Assembly (NCBI GenBank): GCA_045106935.1
Contig: JBGCFN010000022.1
Location: 1-19,452 of the forward strand
Reading direction: 5' to 3'
Source of the DNA: UBA1858 sp045106935
GTDB lineage: Bacteria > Pseudomonadota > Gammaproteobacteria > UBA4575
Length of the DNA stretch: 19,452 bases
Shown here: positions 1 through 8,853 of the stretch, one piece after another
How the letters are laid out: each line of letters begins with the position of its first letter
Numbering within the stretch: position 1 is the stretch's first letter
Program-made: the position numbers and the translations under genes
Notes under the pieces: generated by a model
What the model was told of the DNA's origin: nothing
The model's database searches: none
Seen by the model: the letters and a program-made list of their open reading frames with translations, nothing else

Positions 1-15
1 GATGTCGATTGCCAT

Positions 16-837
16 TTGAATGCAATGACGATTGATGTCGAAGACTATTTTCAAGTGTCGGCATTCAGCGACAATATCTCCCTTGAAGAATGGTCACAGC
101 ATCGCTGTCGTGTCGAAAATAATATGGACAGAATTCTTCAATTGTTTTCAGATAATGATGTGAAAGCGACCTTTTTTACCTTGGGGTGGATTGCAGAAAA
201 ATATCCTGACCTGGTTAAAAAAATCGTTGCAAATGGGCATGAGCTCGCGAGTCATGGACGTAATCATAGACGGGTGTTTGACCAAACGCCGGAGCAATTC
301 ACTGCGGACATTAGCTACACTAAGACGCTGCTGGAAGATATCGGTGGTGTAGAAATCAAAGGTTATCGTGCAGCAAGTTTTTCAATTGATGATCGAAATC
401 TGTGGGCATACGATTGTTTGTCTCAGGCGGGCTATCAATATAGTTCTAGTATCTACCCTGTTGAACATGATCACTACGGCATGCCAGATGCACCGCGATT
501 TAGTTTTTTTGCTAATGAAGCGGGATTGATTGAGGTGCCAATCTCCACTGTGCAATGGATGAATCGATTATGGCCATCTGGCGGTGGTGGATATTTCCGC
601 TTCTTCCCTTATGCGATTTCTAAGCGTTTAATTCGGACAGTCAATCAGAAAGAACAGCGTAGTGCGATCTTCTATTTGCATCCTTGGGAAATTGATCCAG
701 AGCAACCGAAGCAAGATAATCTATCGATGAAAACAAAATTTAGACACTACGTTAATCTTAAACATACTTATAAGCGTTTAGAAAAGTTATCAAAAGATTT
801 TCGTTGGGGTCGTATGGACCAAGTATTTTCAATCTAA
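16..837 (+). CDS. XrtA-locus polysaccharide deacetylase (NodB domain, DUF3473-type tail)
   Basis: This is a carbohydrate esterase family 4 (NodB-fold) deacetylase that would remove acetyl groups from amino sugars of the exopolysaccharide. The sequence shows the metal/catalytic motif DVED at residues 7-10, the metal-binding HGRNH at 80-84, the arginine motif RAAS at 118-121, and LHPWE at 221-225 carrying the last conserved histidine. The N-terminal NAMTIDVEDYFQV run and the C-terminal extension are hallmarks of the PEP-CTERM-locus subfamily (TIGR03006, from memory). No signal peptide is visible. The start is uncertain: TTG at 16 gives the family-like N-terminus, an ATG lies at 25, and the frame is open to the window edge with no Shine-Dalgarno sequence, so the true start may be upstream. 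The next gene begins 28 bases later, suggesting one operon. Confidence 0.9.
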   Translation: MNAMTIDVEDYFQVSAFSDNISLEEWSQHRCRVENNMDRILQLFSDNDVKATFFTLGWIAEKYPDLVKKIVANGHELASHGRNHRRVFDQTPEQFTADISYTKTLLEDIGGVEIKGYRAASFSIDDRNLWAYDCLSQAGYQYSSSIYPVEHDHYGMPDAPRFSFFANEAGLIEVPISTVQWMNRLWPSGGGGYFRFFPYAISKRLIRTVNQKEQRSAIFYLHPWEIDPEQPKQDNLSMKTKFRHYVNLKHTYKRLEKLSKDFRWGRMDQVFSI

Positions 838-865
838 ATCCACGCAACTATAAATAAATTCTCTC

Positions 866-1906
866 ATGAGTGAAGTAGAAATCTGTCAACTGGCTGATTC
901 TGAGATGGCGCTATGGAATCAATATGTGGATCAATCCAGTGATTCAACATTCTTCCATTTAGCGCAGTGGAAAACTATTTTCGACAAAGTGTTAGGGCAC
1001 CGATCCTACTATCTCATGGCTAAGATGGATGACCTGGTGGTCGGTGTTTTTCCATTAGTGCAAGTGAAGAGTAAGTTGTTTGGTAACGCGCTCATTTCAG
1101 TCCCATTTGGTGTATATGGAGGAGCGATTGCCGATGACGAATCAATCTTTGCAGCATTGTCTGAGCGAGCAGTGACGTTGGCGCACGAATTGAATGTAGA
1201 TTATGTCGAAGTGCGCGAACAGCATGAATCAGCCCACGGGGATACTGATTGGCAGAAAAAAGATTTGTATGTGACCTTTCAGAAAGAGTTATTTGATACT
1301 GAAGAAGAAAATTTTAAAGCCATTCCACGCAAGCAACGTGCTGTTGTTAGAAAAGCAATTGACTACGGACTAACTTCTGAGTGGGATAATAATGCTGAGC
1401 GTTTTTATGCGATGTATTCTGAGAGTGTGCGTAACTTAGGTACACCAGTGCTCTCAAAGAAATATTATCAAGCCTTGTTAGATGTCTTTGGTGATCAATG
1501 TCGAGTGCTGACTATTTTAGACAAAGGTGAGCCTGTCTCTAGTGTGCTCAATTTTTATTTCAAAGATCAAGTGCTACCGTTCTACGGTGGTGGGCCAGCC
1601 CGTGCGCGTGCGTGTAAAGCCAACGATTTTATGTATTGGGAATTAATGCGTTTAAGTGTGGATCAAGGGATTAAAGTATTTGATTTTGGTCGAAGTAAAG
1701 ATGGTGCCGGGTCATACCGATTTAAAAAACACTGGGGGTTCACTCCAGAGCCATTACATTATAGATTCCACTTGATTAGTGCCAAAAGCATGCCTGATTT
1801 AAGCCCAGTGAATCCAAAGTACCAAATGGCGATTAAAACCTGGCAGAAACTACCACTTCCCGTGACACACATGATTGGCCCAATCATTGCGCGAAACCTT
1901 GGCTAA
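866..1906 (+). CDS. FemAB-like acyltransferase family protein, XrtA/PEP-CTERM associated
   Basis: This 346-residue protein has the double-GNAT fold of the FemAB family. Classical members add amino acids from aminoacyl-tRNA to peptidoglycan bridges. The XrtA subfamily (TIGR03019, from memory) always sits in exopolysaccharide loci and its acceptor is not known. Visible features are an N-terminal half with FFHLAQW around residues 29-35, a basic helix around RKQRAVVRKA (155-164), and a strongly conserved C-terminal segment with FDFGRSK (272-278) and a Tyr-Arg-Phe-Lys-Lys-His-Trp-Gly run up to about 291. It probably transfers an acyl or aminoacyl group to the polysaccharide or a lipid-linked sugar, which is inference. 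The ATG at 866 has no recognisable ribosome binding site. It lies directly downstream of the deacetylase in the same direction. Confidence 0.88.
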   Translation: MSEVEICQLADSEMALWNQYVDQSSDSTFFHLAQWKTIFDKVLGHRSYYLMAKMDDLVVGVFPLVQVKSKLFGNALISVPFGVYGGAIADDESIFAALSERAVTLAHELNVDYVEVREQHESAHGDTDWQKKDLYVTFQKELFDTEEENFKAIPRKQRAVVRKAIDYGLTSEWDNNAERFYAMYSESVRNLGTPVLSKKYYQALLDVFGDQCRVLTILDKGEPVSSVLNFYFKDQVLPFYGGGPARARACKANDFMYWELMRLSVDQGIKVFDFGRSKDGAGSYRFKKHWGFTPEPLHYRFHLISAKSMPDLSPVNPKYQMAIKTWQKLPLPVTHMIGPIIARNLG

Positions 1907-2101
1907 AACCCCATTTTTAAGCATTTATGGGCGAGTGAGTCAGGGGTAGTAGAAGCTCGAAGCCAATCACAAACTAAGTAAATTTAATTGCTCTAACAGT
2001 GAAGTAATTCTAATAAACACAGATGGTTATTGGCTATAGTCTGGATAATAGCCCTAGTTAATAGGAATTGACCCTAATTCTAAGATTGCTGCCATCGAAC
2101 T
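1907..2101 (+). promoter_or_regulatory. 195-base gap with two small inverted repeats ahead of the glycosyltransferase operon
   Basis: No gene is visible here. Two inverted repeats stand out: GGCTAT at 2032-2037 facing ATAGCC at 2048-2053 (10-base loop), and GAATT at 2065-2069 facing AATTC at 2076-2080. The first overlaps a GATAAT sequence (2044-2049) that could act as a -10 box, but no convincing -35 sits at the right distance. Neither hairpin is followed by a T run, so they do not look like rho-independent terminators. The gap is the longest one within the first polysaccharide gene run, so a promoter or regulatory leader for the downstream genes is plausible but unproven. Confidence 0.3.
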
Positions 2102-3328
2102 ATGAAAATATTATTTGTTTGCCATCGTTTCCCGTATCCGCCTAATGAGGGTGGAAAAATACGCTCATTCAACATGATTGCTCACCTCCAAAAGCAACAT
2201 GAAGTGACGGTTGCATCTTTGGTTGAATCTAAAATAGAACAAGCCGATATAGAAGGGATTAAGCCTTTCTGCCATTCATATATTGCGCAACGCATGAGTA
2301 AACCTGTGGCATGGCTAAAAGCATTGTTTTGCTTATTGACTTTGATGCCTTCATCGATGGGGTATTTTCATTCATGGAAATTGGGTAAAAAAATTAAAAC
2401 ACTTTTAAGTGAGCAACAATTTGATTTGATTGTCGTTCATTGCTCTTCGGTAGCGCATTTTGTGTTATCCGCAAAAGACACGCCAAAGATATTAGATTTT
2501 TGTGATATGGATTCTCAGAAATGGTTGATATATGCCAAACATAAACCATTCCCATTATCACTCGCATATTGGTTAGAAGGCGTTAAGTTGGAGCGTGCTG
2601 AGAAAAAACTCGCTCAACAGTTTGACGCTTCCTCTGTCGCCACTGCATTTGAATTAGAGACATTAGACGAGTTTCAATCGGGACGAGCTTCTTTTTGTTT
2701 TCCTAATGGTGTCGACATTGATTATTTCTCTCCGGTAGCACGTGACTATGATGCTAATACTATTAGCTTTATCGGAAAAATGAACTACTACCCTAACGAA
2801 AAATGCATGCTTGATTTTAGTCGAAATGTGTTTCCTGAGTTAAGAAAAAAACATCCTAATCTTAAGTTATGTATTGTCGGTTCAAATCCTACAGACAAAA
2901 TCTTAGCGTTGGCAGATATAGATGGAATTGAGGTCACGGGTCGAGTTGCCGATGTTCGACCTTATGTTCAGCAAGCAGCATTGACGGTGGTTCCGTTAGA
3001 AATTGCGCGTGGGACTCAGAATAAGATTTTGGAATCTATGGCCATGGGTGTGCCTGTCGTCTGTAGTGATATTGCGGCAAGAGGAATAGATGCCATTGCA
3101 GGTGAGCATGTGTTGGTGGCCAAATCTGTCGAAGAATACGTTCTTCAAATCTCAAGAGTTTTAGAGAGCGCAGAAGAGCGGGAAAGGCTTTCAAAAGCAG
3201 GAAGAGCGCGCATGTTGTCTCATCATACGTGGGATATCGCAATGGAAAAAATGGATATGAATCTACTAGATCAACAAGTGGTTGATGAGCGGATTATTAA
3301 TGCAAGTATGCAAGAAAATCATATTTAA
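2102..3328 (+). CDS. GT4-type glycosyltransferase, PEP-CTERM/XrtA system (TIGR03087-like)
   Basis: This is a retaining GT-B glycosyltransferase that would add a sugar from a nucleotide donor to the growing lipid-linked repeat unit at the inner face of the cytoplasmic membrane. The 408-residue protein opens with the subfamily signature ILFVCHRFPYPPNEGGKIRS (residues 3-22) containing the glycine loop. It has PNGVD at 201-205 at the domain junction, and a donor-binding segment RGTQNKILESMAMGVPVV (303-320) with the conserved glutamate at 311. It resembles the 'sugar transferase, PEP-CTERM/EpsH1 system' family TIGR03087 (from memory). Donor and acceptor cannot be read from the sequence. ATG at 2102 matches the family start but has no Shine-Dalgarno sequence. 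The next glycosyltransferase starts about 12 bases after the stop, so the two are likely co-translated. Confidence 0.9.
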   Translation: MKILFVCHRFPYPPNEGGKIRSFNMIAHLQKQHEVTVASLVESKIEQADIEGIKPFCHSYIAQRMSKPVAWLKALFCLLTLMPSSMGYFHSWKLGKKIKTLLSEQQFDLIVVHCSSVAHFVLSAKDTPKILDFCDMDSQKWLIYAKHKPFPLSLAYWLEGVKLERAEKKLAQQFDASSVATAFELETLDEFQSGRASFCFPNGVDIDYFSPVARDYDANTISFIGKMNYYPNEKCMLDFSRNVFPELRKKHPNLKLCIVGSNPTDKILALADIDGIEVTGRVADVRPYVQQAALTVVPLEIARGTQNKILESMAMGVPVVCSDIAARGIDAIAGEHVLVAKSVEEYVLQISRVLESAEERERLSKAGRARMLSHHTWDIAMEKMDMNLLDQQVVDERIINASMQENHI

Positions 3329-3340
3329 ATAGTGTCGATT

Positions 3341-4567
3341 ATGAAAATATTACATGTACTAGATCATTCTATTCCACTGCATAGTGGATACACATTTCGT
3401 ACTTGTTCAATATTGAATGAACAAGCCAAGCTTGGTTGGGAAACATCTCATGTGACCAGTATCAAGCATATAAATCCTCAGAGTGATGAGGAGACGCACG
3501 AGAATTTGAAATTTTATAGAACTGAAGAAAAAAGTAAGTTGCTATCGAGAATTCCTATTCTAAATCAATTGTATGTCATTCGTAGTTTGCAAAAACGTGT
3601 GGCCGAAGTGATTGAGCGCGAGAAGCCGGACATCATTCATGCGCATTCACCCTGTCTGAATGGTATTGCAGCAATTAATGCTGCTAAGAAATACTCTATT
3701 CCAGTCGTATATGAAATGCGAGCATCTTGGGAGGATGCTGCCGTTGAGCATGGCACAACGACTGAAGGAAGTTTGCGTTATCGACTGACTCGAGCACTAG
3801 AAACTTTTGTATTCAAAAGAGTACATGGAATTACCACTATCTGTAATGGGCTGAAAAATGATATTACGAGTCGGCAAATTGGTCAGACGCCAATACAAGT
3901 GATACCCAATGCTGTCAATGCAGAAGAGTTTGAAGGCGAATCAAGTGTAGAAGAAGATTTGCGAAAAAAATATAACTTAGGCAACAGCTACATCGCGGGA
4001 TTTATTGGCTCTTTCTATGCCTATGAAGGATTGGAATTGTTTGTCAAAGCGTTACATGCCATGCGAGACAGCGATTTAAATATTAAGGGCTTATTAGTTG
4101 GTGGAGGTCCTGAAGATGAAAAATTGCGAGCATTGGTAAAAGAGTTAGGTATGCAGGATAGAATAATTTTCACTGGGCGAGTGCCGCATTCAGATGTAGA
4201 AGATTATTATGACTTGATTGACGTATTAGTGTACCCACGCAAGCCAGCCAGACTGACCGATATTGTGACACCGTTAAAACCTTTGGAAGCGATGGCGATG
4301 GGTAAGGTATTCATTGCGTCGAATGTAGGAGGACATGTTGAGCTAGTGCCTGAACGTATTCATTCGGTTTTATTTGAGGCGGGATCAGTGGAGGCATTGG
4401 TTGATTCCCTGCAAGCAAATATTGCAAATAAACCTTTAAAAGCATTGTTTTCGGGCTGGGCACGTAAATATGTAAAAGCCGAGCGCAATTGGAAGAAAAG
4501 CGTTTTTGGTTATGTGGATTTATATAAAAAAGCACAAGACAGACATGCAGATTTTGCAAAAATGTGA
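3341..4567 (+). CDS. GT4-type glycosyltransferase, exosortase A system-associated (TIGR04063-like)
   Basis: This is a second GT-B retaining glycosyltransferase, 408 residues long, acting in the cytoplasm on the same repeat unit. Its N-terminus MKILHVLDHSIPLHSGYTFR is characteristic of the XrtA-associated family TIGR04063 (from memory). PNAVN at 189-193 marks the domain junction. The donor-binding region around residues 300-325 contains VYPRKPARLTDIVTPLKPLE, with the conserved glutamate at 316. I chose the ATG at 3341 because it gives the family N-terminus; a GTG at 3332 in the same frame would add three residues. Neither has a Shine-Dalgarno sequence. It follows the other glycosyltransferase with almost no gap. 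Sugar specificity is unknown. Confidence 0.9.
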   Translation: MKILHVLDHSIPLHSGYTFRTCSILNEQAKLGWETSHVTSIKHINPQSDEETHENLKFYRTEEKSKLLSRIPILNQLYVIRSLQKRVAEVIEREKPDIIHAHSPCLNGIAAINAAKKYSIPVVYEMRASWEDAAVEHGTTTEGSLRYRLTRALETFVFKRVHGITTICNGLKNDITSRQIGQTPIQVIPNAVNAEEFEGESSVEEDLRKKYNLGNSYIAGFIGSFYAYEGLELFVKALHAMRDSDLNIKGLLVGGGPEDEKLRALVKELGMQDRIIFTGRVPHSDVEDYYDLIDVLVYPRKPARLTDIVTPLKPLEAMAMGKVFIASNVGGHVELVPERIHSVLFEAGSVEALVDSLQANIANKPLKALFSGWARKYVKAERNWKKSVFGYVDLYKKAQDRHADFAKM

Positions 4568-4646
4568 ACTAGTTCATGTTTGTTGAGATTTTAAATCTGA
4601 GACGAGGTTGGTAATAGCTCGATGTGGATTGGAGTAAAGTTAGAGA

Positions 4647-5615
4647 GTGAATAAGGTATTAAGACCAATTTTCCAGCAGACAGTGGGAGCATTATCTCGT
4701 CATCGAGCAAATAATAAATTGCTGGTGCTGACGTATCACCGTGTGTTGGCAGAATATGATCCAGTGATAGATGAAGTGGATGCAGTTCAGTTCACTCGTC
4801 AGATGGAGACGCTCGCAGAATACTTTAATGTGGTCAGTTTGGAAGAAGGTCTTGAGCAAATGCGGTCCGGAACATTACCCGCTAGTTCGGTTTGCATTAC
4901 TTTTGATGATGGCTATCGAGACAACTACGATGTTGCATTGCCAATATTGTCAGCATTGAATTTACCTGCAACATTTTTTATCGCAACTGGTTATTTGGGT
5001 GATGGCATTATGTGGAATGATGTCGTTGGTTTAGCGATTAAAAATACGTCGTTGAAACAATTAGATTTAAGTGAATTTTCTTTGGGAAATGAATTGATCG
5101 ATACAGAACAGAAGAAAGTTCAATTGATAGAAAAATTGCTCAGCAATATTAAATATAACAATGTGGATCAACGCATTGACATGGTGAACCGCTTAAAAAA
5201 TATTGCGCAAGTCGACATCAATGAACGCTTGATGATGACAGAAAGTGAAGTAAAAGAATTGTCGCGTGCAGGAATGGAGATAGGTGGTCATACAGTTAAA
5301 CACCCGATATTAACCTGTGCTGACGATGATGATGTGCATTGTGAAGTGACTGAAGGGAAACTGTTTTTGGAAGAATTGTTGGGCAAGAAGTTGAAATTTT
5401 TTGCCTATCCAAATGGACAGACTGGAAAGGACTACAATGAAAAACATATGCAGATTGTTAAGCAAGCCGGGTTTGATGCGGCATTAACAACAAATAATGG
5501 TGTGATCGATAAAGATTCGGGAATGTATGATTTGCCTAGAATTAGCATTGACCATACAAATAAATTTAAATTTGGTGTTTCTTTGGCGTGTGGTTATGTG
5601 CAATACGCTAACTAA
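4647..5615 (+). CDS. polysaccharide deacetylase family protein (NodB domain)
   Basis: This is a second carbohydrate esterase family 4 deacetylase (322 residues), clearly different from the one at the start of the window. It has the TYHRV strand at 29-33, the catalytic/metal FDDG at 86-89, and the metal-binding GGHTVKHP at 213-220 (His215 and His219). A long insert of about 80 residues separates the first and second metal motifs, and FFAYPNGQ follows further on. This layout is that of the deacetylases common in exopolysaccharide operons and would act on N-acetylated sugars. No cleavable signal peptide is obvious. The start is GTG at 4647, with a possible GGAG at 4631-4634, rather far upstream. 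It sits between the glycosyltransferases and the ligase, in the same direction. Having two deacetylases in one locus suggests two different substrates or stages. Confidence 0.88.
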   Translation: MNKVLRPIFQQTVGALSRHRANNKLLVLTYHRVLAEYDPVIDEVDAVQFTRQMETLAEYFNVVSLEEGLEQMRSGTLPASSVCITFDDGYRDNYDVALPILSALNLPATFFIATGYLGDGIMWNDVVGLAIKNTSLKQLDLSEFSLGNELIDTEQKKVQLIEKLLSNIKYNNVDQRIDMVNRLKNIAQVDINERLMMTESEVKELSRAGMEIGGHTVKHPILTCADDDDVHCEVTEGKLFLEELLGKKLKFFAYPNGQTGKDYNEKHMQIVKQAGFDAALTTNNGVIDKDSGMYDLPRISIDHTNKFKFGVSLACGYVQYAN

Positions 5616-5640
5616 TTAAGAATGAAAAGTTGAGATTGCA

Positions 5641-6951
5641 ATGCGAGATATACTGCTAACGTTAATAGTTTTTGGGTTTATTCCATTTATTTTGGTGAGA
5701 CCTTACTTGGGAATTTTAGTGTGGAGTTGGTTAGGATTCATGAACCCACAAAGGCTTTGCTTTGGCTTTGCATATGATTTCCCCTTTTCAAAAATTATTG
5801 CATTAGTCACCATTATTGCCTTTTTTTACTACAAAGATAAGATATTGCCAAAAGGGTCTGGGCTGCTATGGATATTGATTTGTTATACGCTATGGGTGAG
5901 CTTTACGACTTATTCCGCACTCTATCCAGATGAAGCGGTCGCTGCGCTGAGTCAATTCTTAAAGATCATGGCGATTGCTTTTCTCATCACAGTGATGGCT
6001 AGTGATAGGAATAAAATTAATGCGCTAGTGATTACTATAGTCGCGTCGTTAGGTGTCTTTGGGCTTAAGGGTGGTGTGTTTACGGCACTTACTGCTGGCG
6101 TATACCGCGTGTGGGGTCCGCCTGAATCATTTATTGCTGATAACAACGCATTAGGTCTTGCGTTGGTCATGATTCTGCCTTTGATGTGGTATTTGCATTC
6201 AATATCAGTGAAGAAATTGTATAGAAATTCAACAATGATACTGATGATATGCACCGCCTTGGCGATTTTGGGAACTCAATCAAGAGGTGGGTTCTTAGCC
6301 TTAATGGCGATGACTGGATTCTTGGTGATGAAAAGTAAAGCTAAATTTAAAGTGGCCGCTGTTGTCATCATTATGGCGCCGTTACTGTATGTGTTTATGC
6401 CGCAAAGCTGGCATGACCGAATGGATACCATTAAGAATTATCAGCAAGATGAATCTGCCATGATGAGAATCAATGCCTGGGAGTTTTCAATTAATCTAGC
6501 CAACGATTATCCAGTCGTAGGAGGAGGCTATAAGACATTCTCTGAGGAGTTATTTAAGCGATATTCTGAGCGTCCCGAAGTCCCATGGACGGGTCCACAT
6601 AGTATTTATTTCCAGTCCTTAGCTGAGCATGGTTATGTAGGATTAGTTATATTCTTATTAATGCTTATATTCTTATATCGCACCATGGCTAAAATAATTA
6701 AGATGGCACCTAAGTACGAGGATATGCTGTGGATGAGAAACTTGGCAGCGATGATTCAAGTGAGTCTTGTTGGGTATATGGTTGCGGGACTGTTCCTGGA
6801 GATGGCAACATTTGATTTGCTCTATGCCTTAATAGCCATTGGTATTGCAATGAATACATTGCTTCATAAGCGGCAAAGACAGGAAAGTGAGATACCAGAG
6901 AATGAAAGCGGGCATATTGTCTCTGATATGTCGGTTGCAATGAGCAAATAG
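5641..6951 (+). CDS. putative O-glycosylation ligase / O-antigen-ligase-like protein, exosortase A system-associated
   Basis: This is a polytopic inner-membrane protein of 436 residues with roughly ten hydrophobic segments. It belongs to the Wzy/WaaL superfamily that polymerises or transfers lipid-linked glycans on the periplasmic side. The N-terminus (VRPYLGILVWSWLGFMNPQR, residues 19-38) is the signature of the XrtA-associated family TIGR03097 (from memory). The large periplasmic loop contains YKTFSEE and the GPHSIYFQSLAEHGY motif from about residue 317, where superfamily members carry their key histidine. It could either polymerise the exopolysaccharide or ligate glycan to PEP-CTERM proteins; the family name favours ligation but I know of no direct evidence. 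It is the last gene of the first + strand run and is followed by a convergent gene. Confidence 0.88.
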   Translation: MRDILLTLIVFGFIPFILVRPYLGILVWSWLGFMNPQRLCFGFAYDFPFSKIIALVTIIAFFYYKDKILPKGSGLLWILICYTLWVSFTTYSALYPDEAVAALSQFLKIMAIAFLITVMASDRNKINALVITIVASLGVFGLKGGVFTALTAGVYRVWGPPESFIADNNALGLALVMILPLMWYLHSISVKKLYRNSTMILMICTALAILGTQSRGGFLALMAMTGFLVMKSKAKFKVAAVVIIMAPLLYVFMPQSWHDRMDTIKNYQQDESAMMRINAWEFSINLANDYPVVGGGYKTFSEELFKRYSERPEVPWTGPHSIYFQSLAEHGYVGLVIFLLMLIFLYRTMAKIIKMAPKYEDMLWMRNLAAMIQVSLVGYMVAGLFLEMATFDLLYALIAIGIAMNTLLHKRQRQESEIPENESGHIVSDMSVAMSK

Positions 6952-7020
6952 GCTGTTACTAAAACCTAGGTTGAGAAATAGTAATTCAGTTATCTAGAAT
7001 TGCGCTCTGCTTGCTAAATC

Positions 7021-8853
7021 TTATTGAGCGTCTAGCCAACGCTCCAAGACGGCTAGTACCCAAACAAACGTGCCATAATATGCAGCATGTTCAGATCGAT
7101 GTTTTTCAATTAAATTATCTATGAATTTATCTTGAAACATGGATCTTGTTTTTAAATTGGTTAAAGCGCCATAGACTTCGTCTTGTAGTCGTTTGTCTTT
7201 TTTCAGCCACACGCCGAAAGGTAGTCCAAATCCATGCTTTGATTTAGTGATGATTTCAGGTGGAAGTAAGCTGCTGTAAGTGTCTTTGTAAAACGCTCTT
7301 AATCTCATGCCTTTTATTTTTAGGTGAGATGGAACTTGTGTAGAGCTTTCGACGACTCTGTTGTCCAAGAAAGGATAAGAGACTTCAACCCCCGCTGCGC
7401 GACACATAGTGTTCACTTTTCGAATATCGTTGTCAGCAAGTGTGAATTTCCAATCTAAATACAGCATCTTATTCAGAAGTGAAGCGTCTTGCATTTCATT
7501 GTAAGTGTCTCCAAGCAAGTCAATAGGGTAGTCGCAATTTATTTCGCCAAGATAATGATTGTCAAATATAGAATTGGGCTGCTCTACATGCAGTATATTG
7601 TACGTTTGCATGCGTCTGGGCATTGGAATTTTAGCTTGTTCTATATAACTCTTTACTTTTTTAGCGACAGGTAAAGAGCCAGCAATAGAATTACAAAAGC
7701 TGGGTTCTATCATTATATCGCGCGCCCATTTTGGAACAGAGCTATATATGTTGAATAACTTTTGTGTCGCATAGCGGTCATTGCCACCAAAAATTTCATC
7801 TCCACCATCACCGCCAATCATGTGGTCTACGTTATTCTTTTTGGCAAGTTGTGCGGCTGCAAATGTTGGCACAACAGAAGAGTTGCCGAATGGTTCCTCA
7901 TAAATTTGTGGAATTTCATTGAATAGCTGCAGAACATCATCAAAGGTGACGTAATACTTATAATGCATATTTTGAAATTTCTTCACTGCAATATCGGCAA
8001 AACCCATCTCGTCATATCCCTGTTCTTCAAAACCAATAGAGAAAGCTGGCGCATCTGTTGGGTGATGTTTTTTCATTAATCCTGACAGGGTTGAGCTGTC
8101 TGTGCCGCCACTTAAGAAAGACCCAGTGTTGGGTATTGCCGATAATTCTTGCATGGTTGAATCTAAAGACGCTCGCACATCAGTTTGGAGGGCCTCAACA
8201 GATGTTGAGACTTTTTCATTAAATTCAGGTGTCCAATAAGTATCTTTAGAGCTTGACCCATTTTTGAAAATAAGAACTTCAGCGGGCTTTAATTTATATA
8301 TGTCTTGAAAGATAGTGTTGGGGCTAGGAATGCAATGAAAATAAAAATAGTTATAAATAGATTGCGGTAGAATTTCTTTTGTTACACCAGGTAGATTGCT
8401 TAATGACTTGAGCGAACTGCTAAAATAAAGTTGTCCTGATAGGGTGGCATAATGCATCTGCTCAATGCCCATACGATCAATTGCTAAAATGGTTATATGG
8501 TTTCTTGAGTCAAAAAGAGCAATAGAAAAGCTTCCATTTAGCTCGCGCAGGAAATGATAGCCGTGGTTTTTGTACGCTTGAACTAATGCGCTAAGCTGTT
8601 GTTCGTTGTTTACTGCATAATATGAACCATTGTCTTTGTTCTTGAGCGTGGGTCTTCCGCATATCATCAATGTAACGTCATTGCTTTTATAATGCGTGAC
8701 AAGATCATTTGATCGTGTTGACGCTGATGAGTGGATCCACTGATCGCTTTTGGTTTGGCTGGTCTGCTCTTGAGATTGGCTGAAGTGACTGAGTAATTTT
8801 GAGTCTAGGTCAGCATCATTGGTGGTCCATCCAGTCGCGATAAATTGTTTCAT
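7021..8853 (-). CDS. asparagine-synthase-like protein with a cysteine-less amidotransferase domain
   Basis: This 610-residue protein has the two-domain layout of asparagine synthase B. The N-terminal half keeps class II glutamine amidotransferase landmarks (LNGSFSIALFD from 105, AIDRMGIEQMHY from 124, YFSSSLKSL from 143). However, the protein begins MKQFIATGW, so the nucleophilic Cys directly after Met is missing and glutamine hydrolysis is not expected. The C-terminal synthetase domain looks intact: PP-loop SGGTDSS at 248-254, GDGGDEIFGG at 348-357, SYPFLD at 492-497 and KHGFGLP at 539-545. It should still adenylate a carboxylate and join it to ammonia or another amine. It runs against its neighbours and is not the usual XrtA amidotransferase, which begins with Met-Cys-Gly. 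A role in polysaccharide amidation is a guess from context. Confidence 0.85.
   Translation of the reverse strand: MKQFIATGWTTNDADLDSKLLSHFSQSQEQTSQTKSDQWIHSSASTRSNDLVTHYKSNDVTLMICGRPTLKNKDNGSYYAVNNEQQLSALVQAYKNHGYHFLRELNGSFSIALFDSRNHITILAIDRMGIEQMHYATLSGQLYFSSSLKSLSNLPGVTKEILPQSIYNYFYFHCIPSPNTIFQDIYKLKPAEVLIFKNGSSSKDTYWTPEFNEKVSTSVEALQTDVRASLDSTMQELSAIPNTGSFLSGGTDSSTLSGLMKKHHPTDAPAFSIGFEEQGYDEMGFADIAVKKFQNMHYKYYVTFDDVLQLFNEIPQIYEEPFGNSSVVPTFAAAQLAKKNNVDHMIGGDGGDEIFGGNDRYATQKLFNIYSSVPKWARDIMIEPSFCNSIAGSLPVAKKVKSYIEQAKIPMPRRMQTYNILHVEQPNSIFDNHYLGEINCDYPIDLLGDTYNEMQDASLLNKMLYLDWKFTLADNDIRKVNTMCRAAGVEVSYPFLDNRVVESSTQVPSHLKIKGMRLRAFYKDTYSSLLPPEIITKSKHGFGLPFGVWLKKDKRLQDEVYGALTNLKTRSMFQDKFIDNLIEKHRSEHAAYYGTFVWVLAVLERWLDAQ

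Noticed and set aside
3332..3340. GTG start three codons ahead of the second glycosyltransferase (similar TTG starts at 9195, 15013 and 17287)
   Set aside because: Each is followed within 6-9 bases by an in-frame ATG that gives the better family N-terminus, so the ATG was preferred.
5952..6254. Open frame of 100 codons antisense to the ligase gene
   Set aside because: Shadow of a hydrophobic membrane-protein gene; there is no ribosome binding site or family signature.
6952..7020. Possible bidirectional terminator between the ligase and the synthase-like gene
   Set aside because: The best pairing (GTAATTC with GAATTGC) is short, AT-rich and has no T run on either strand.
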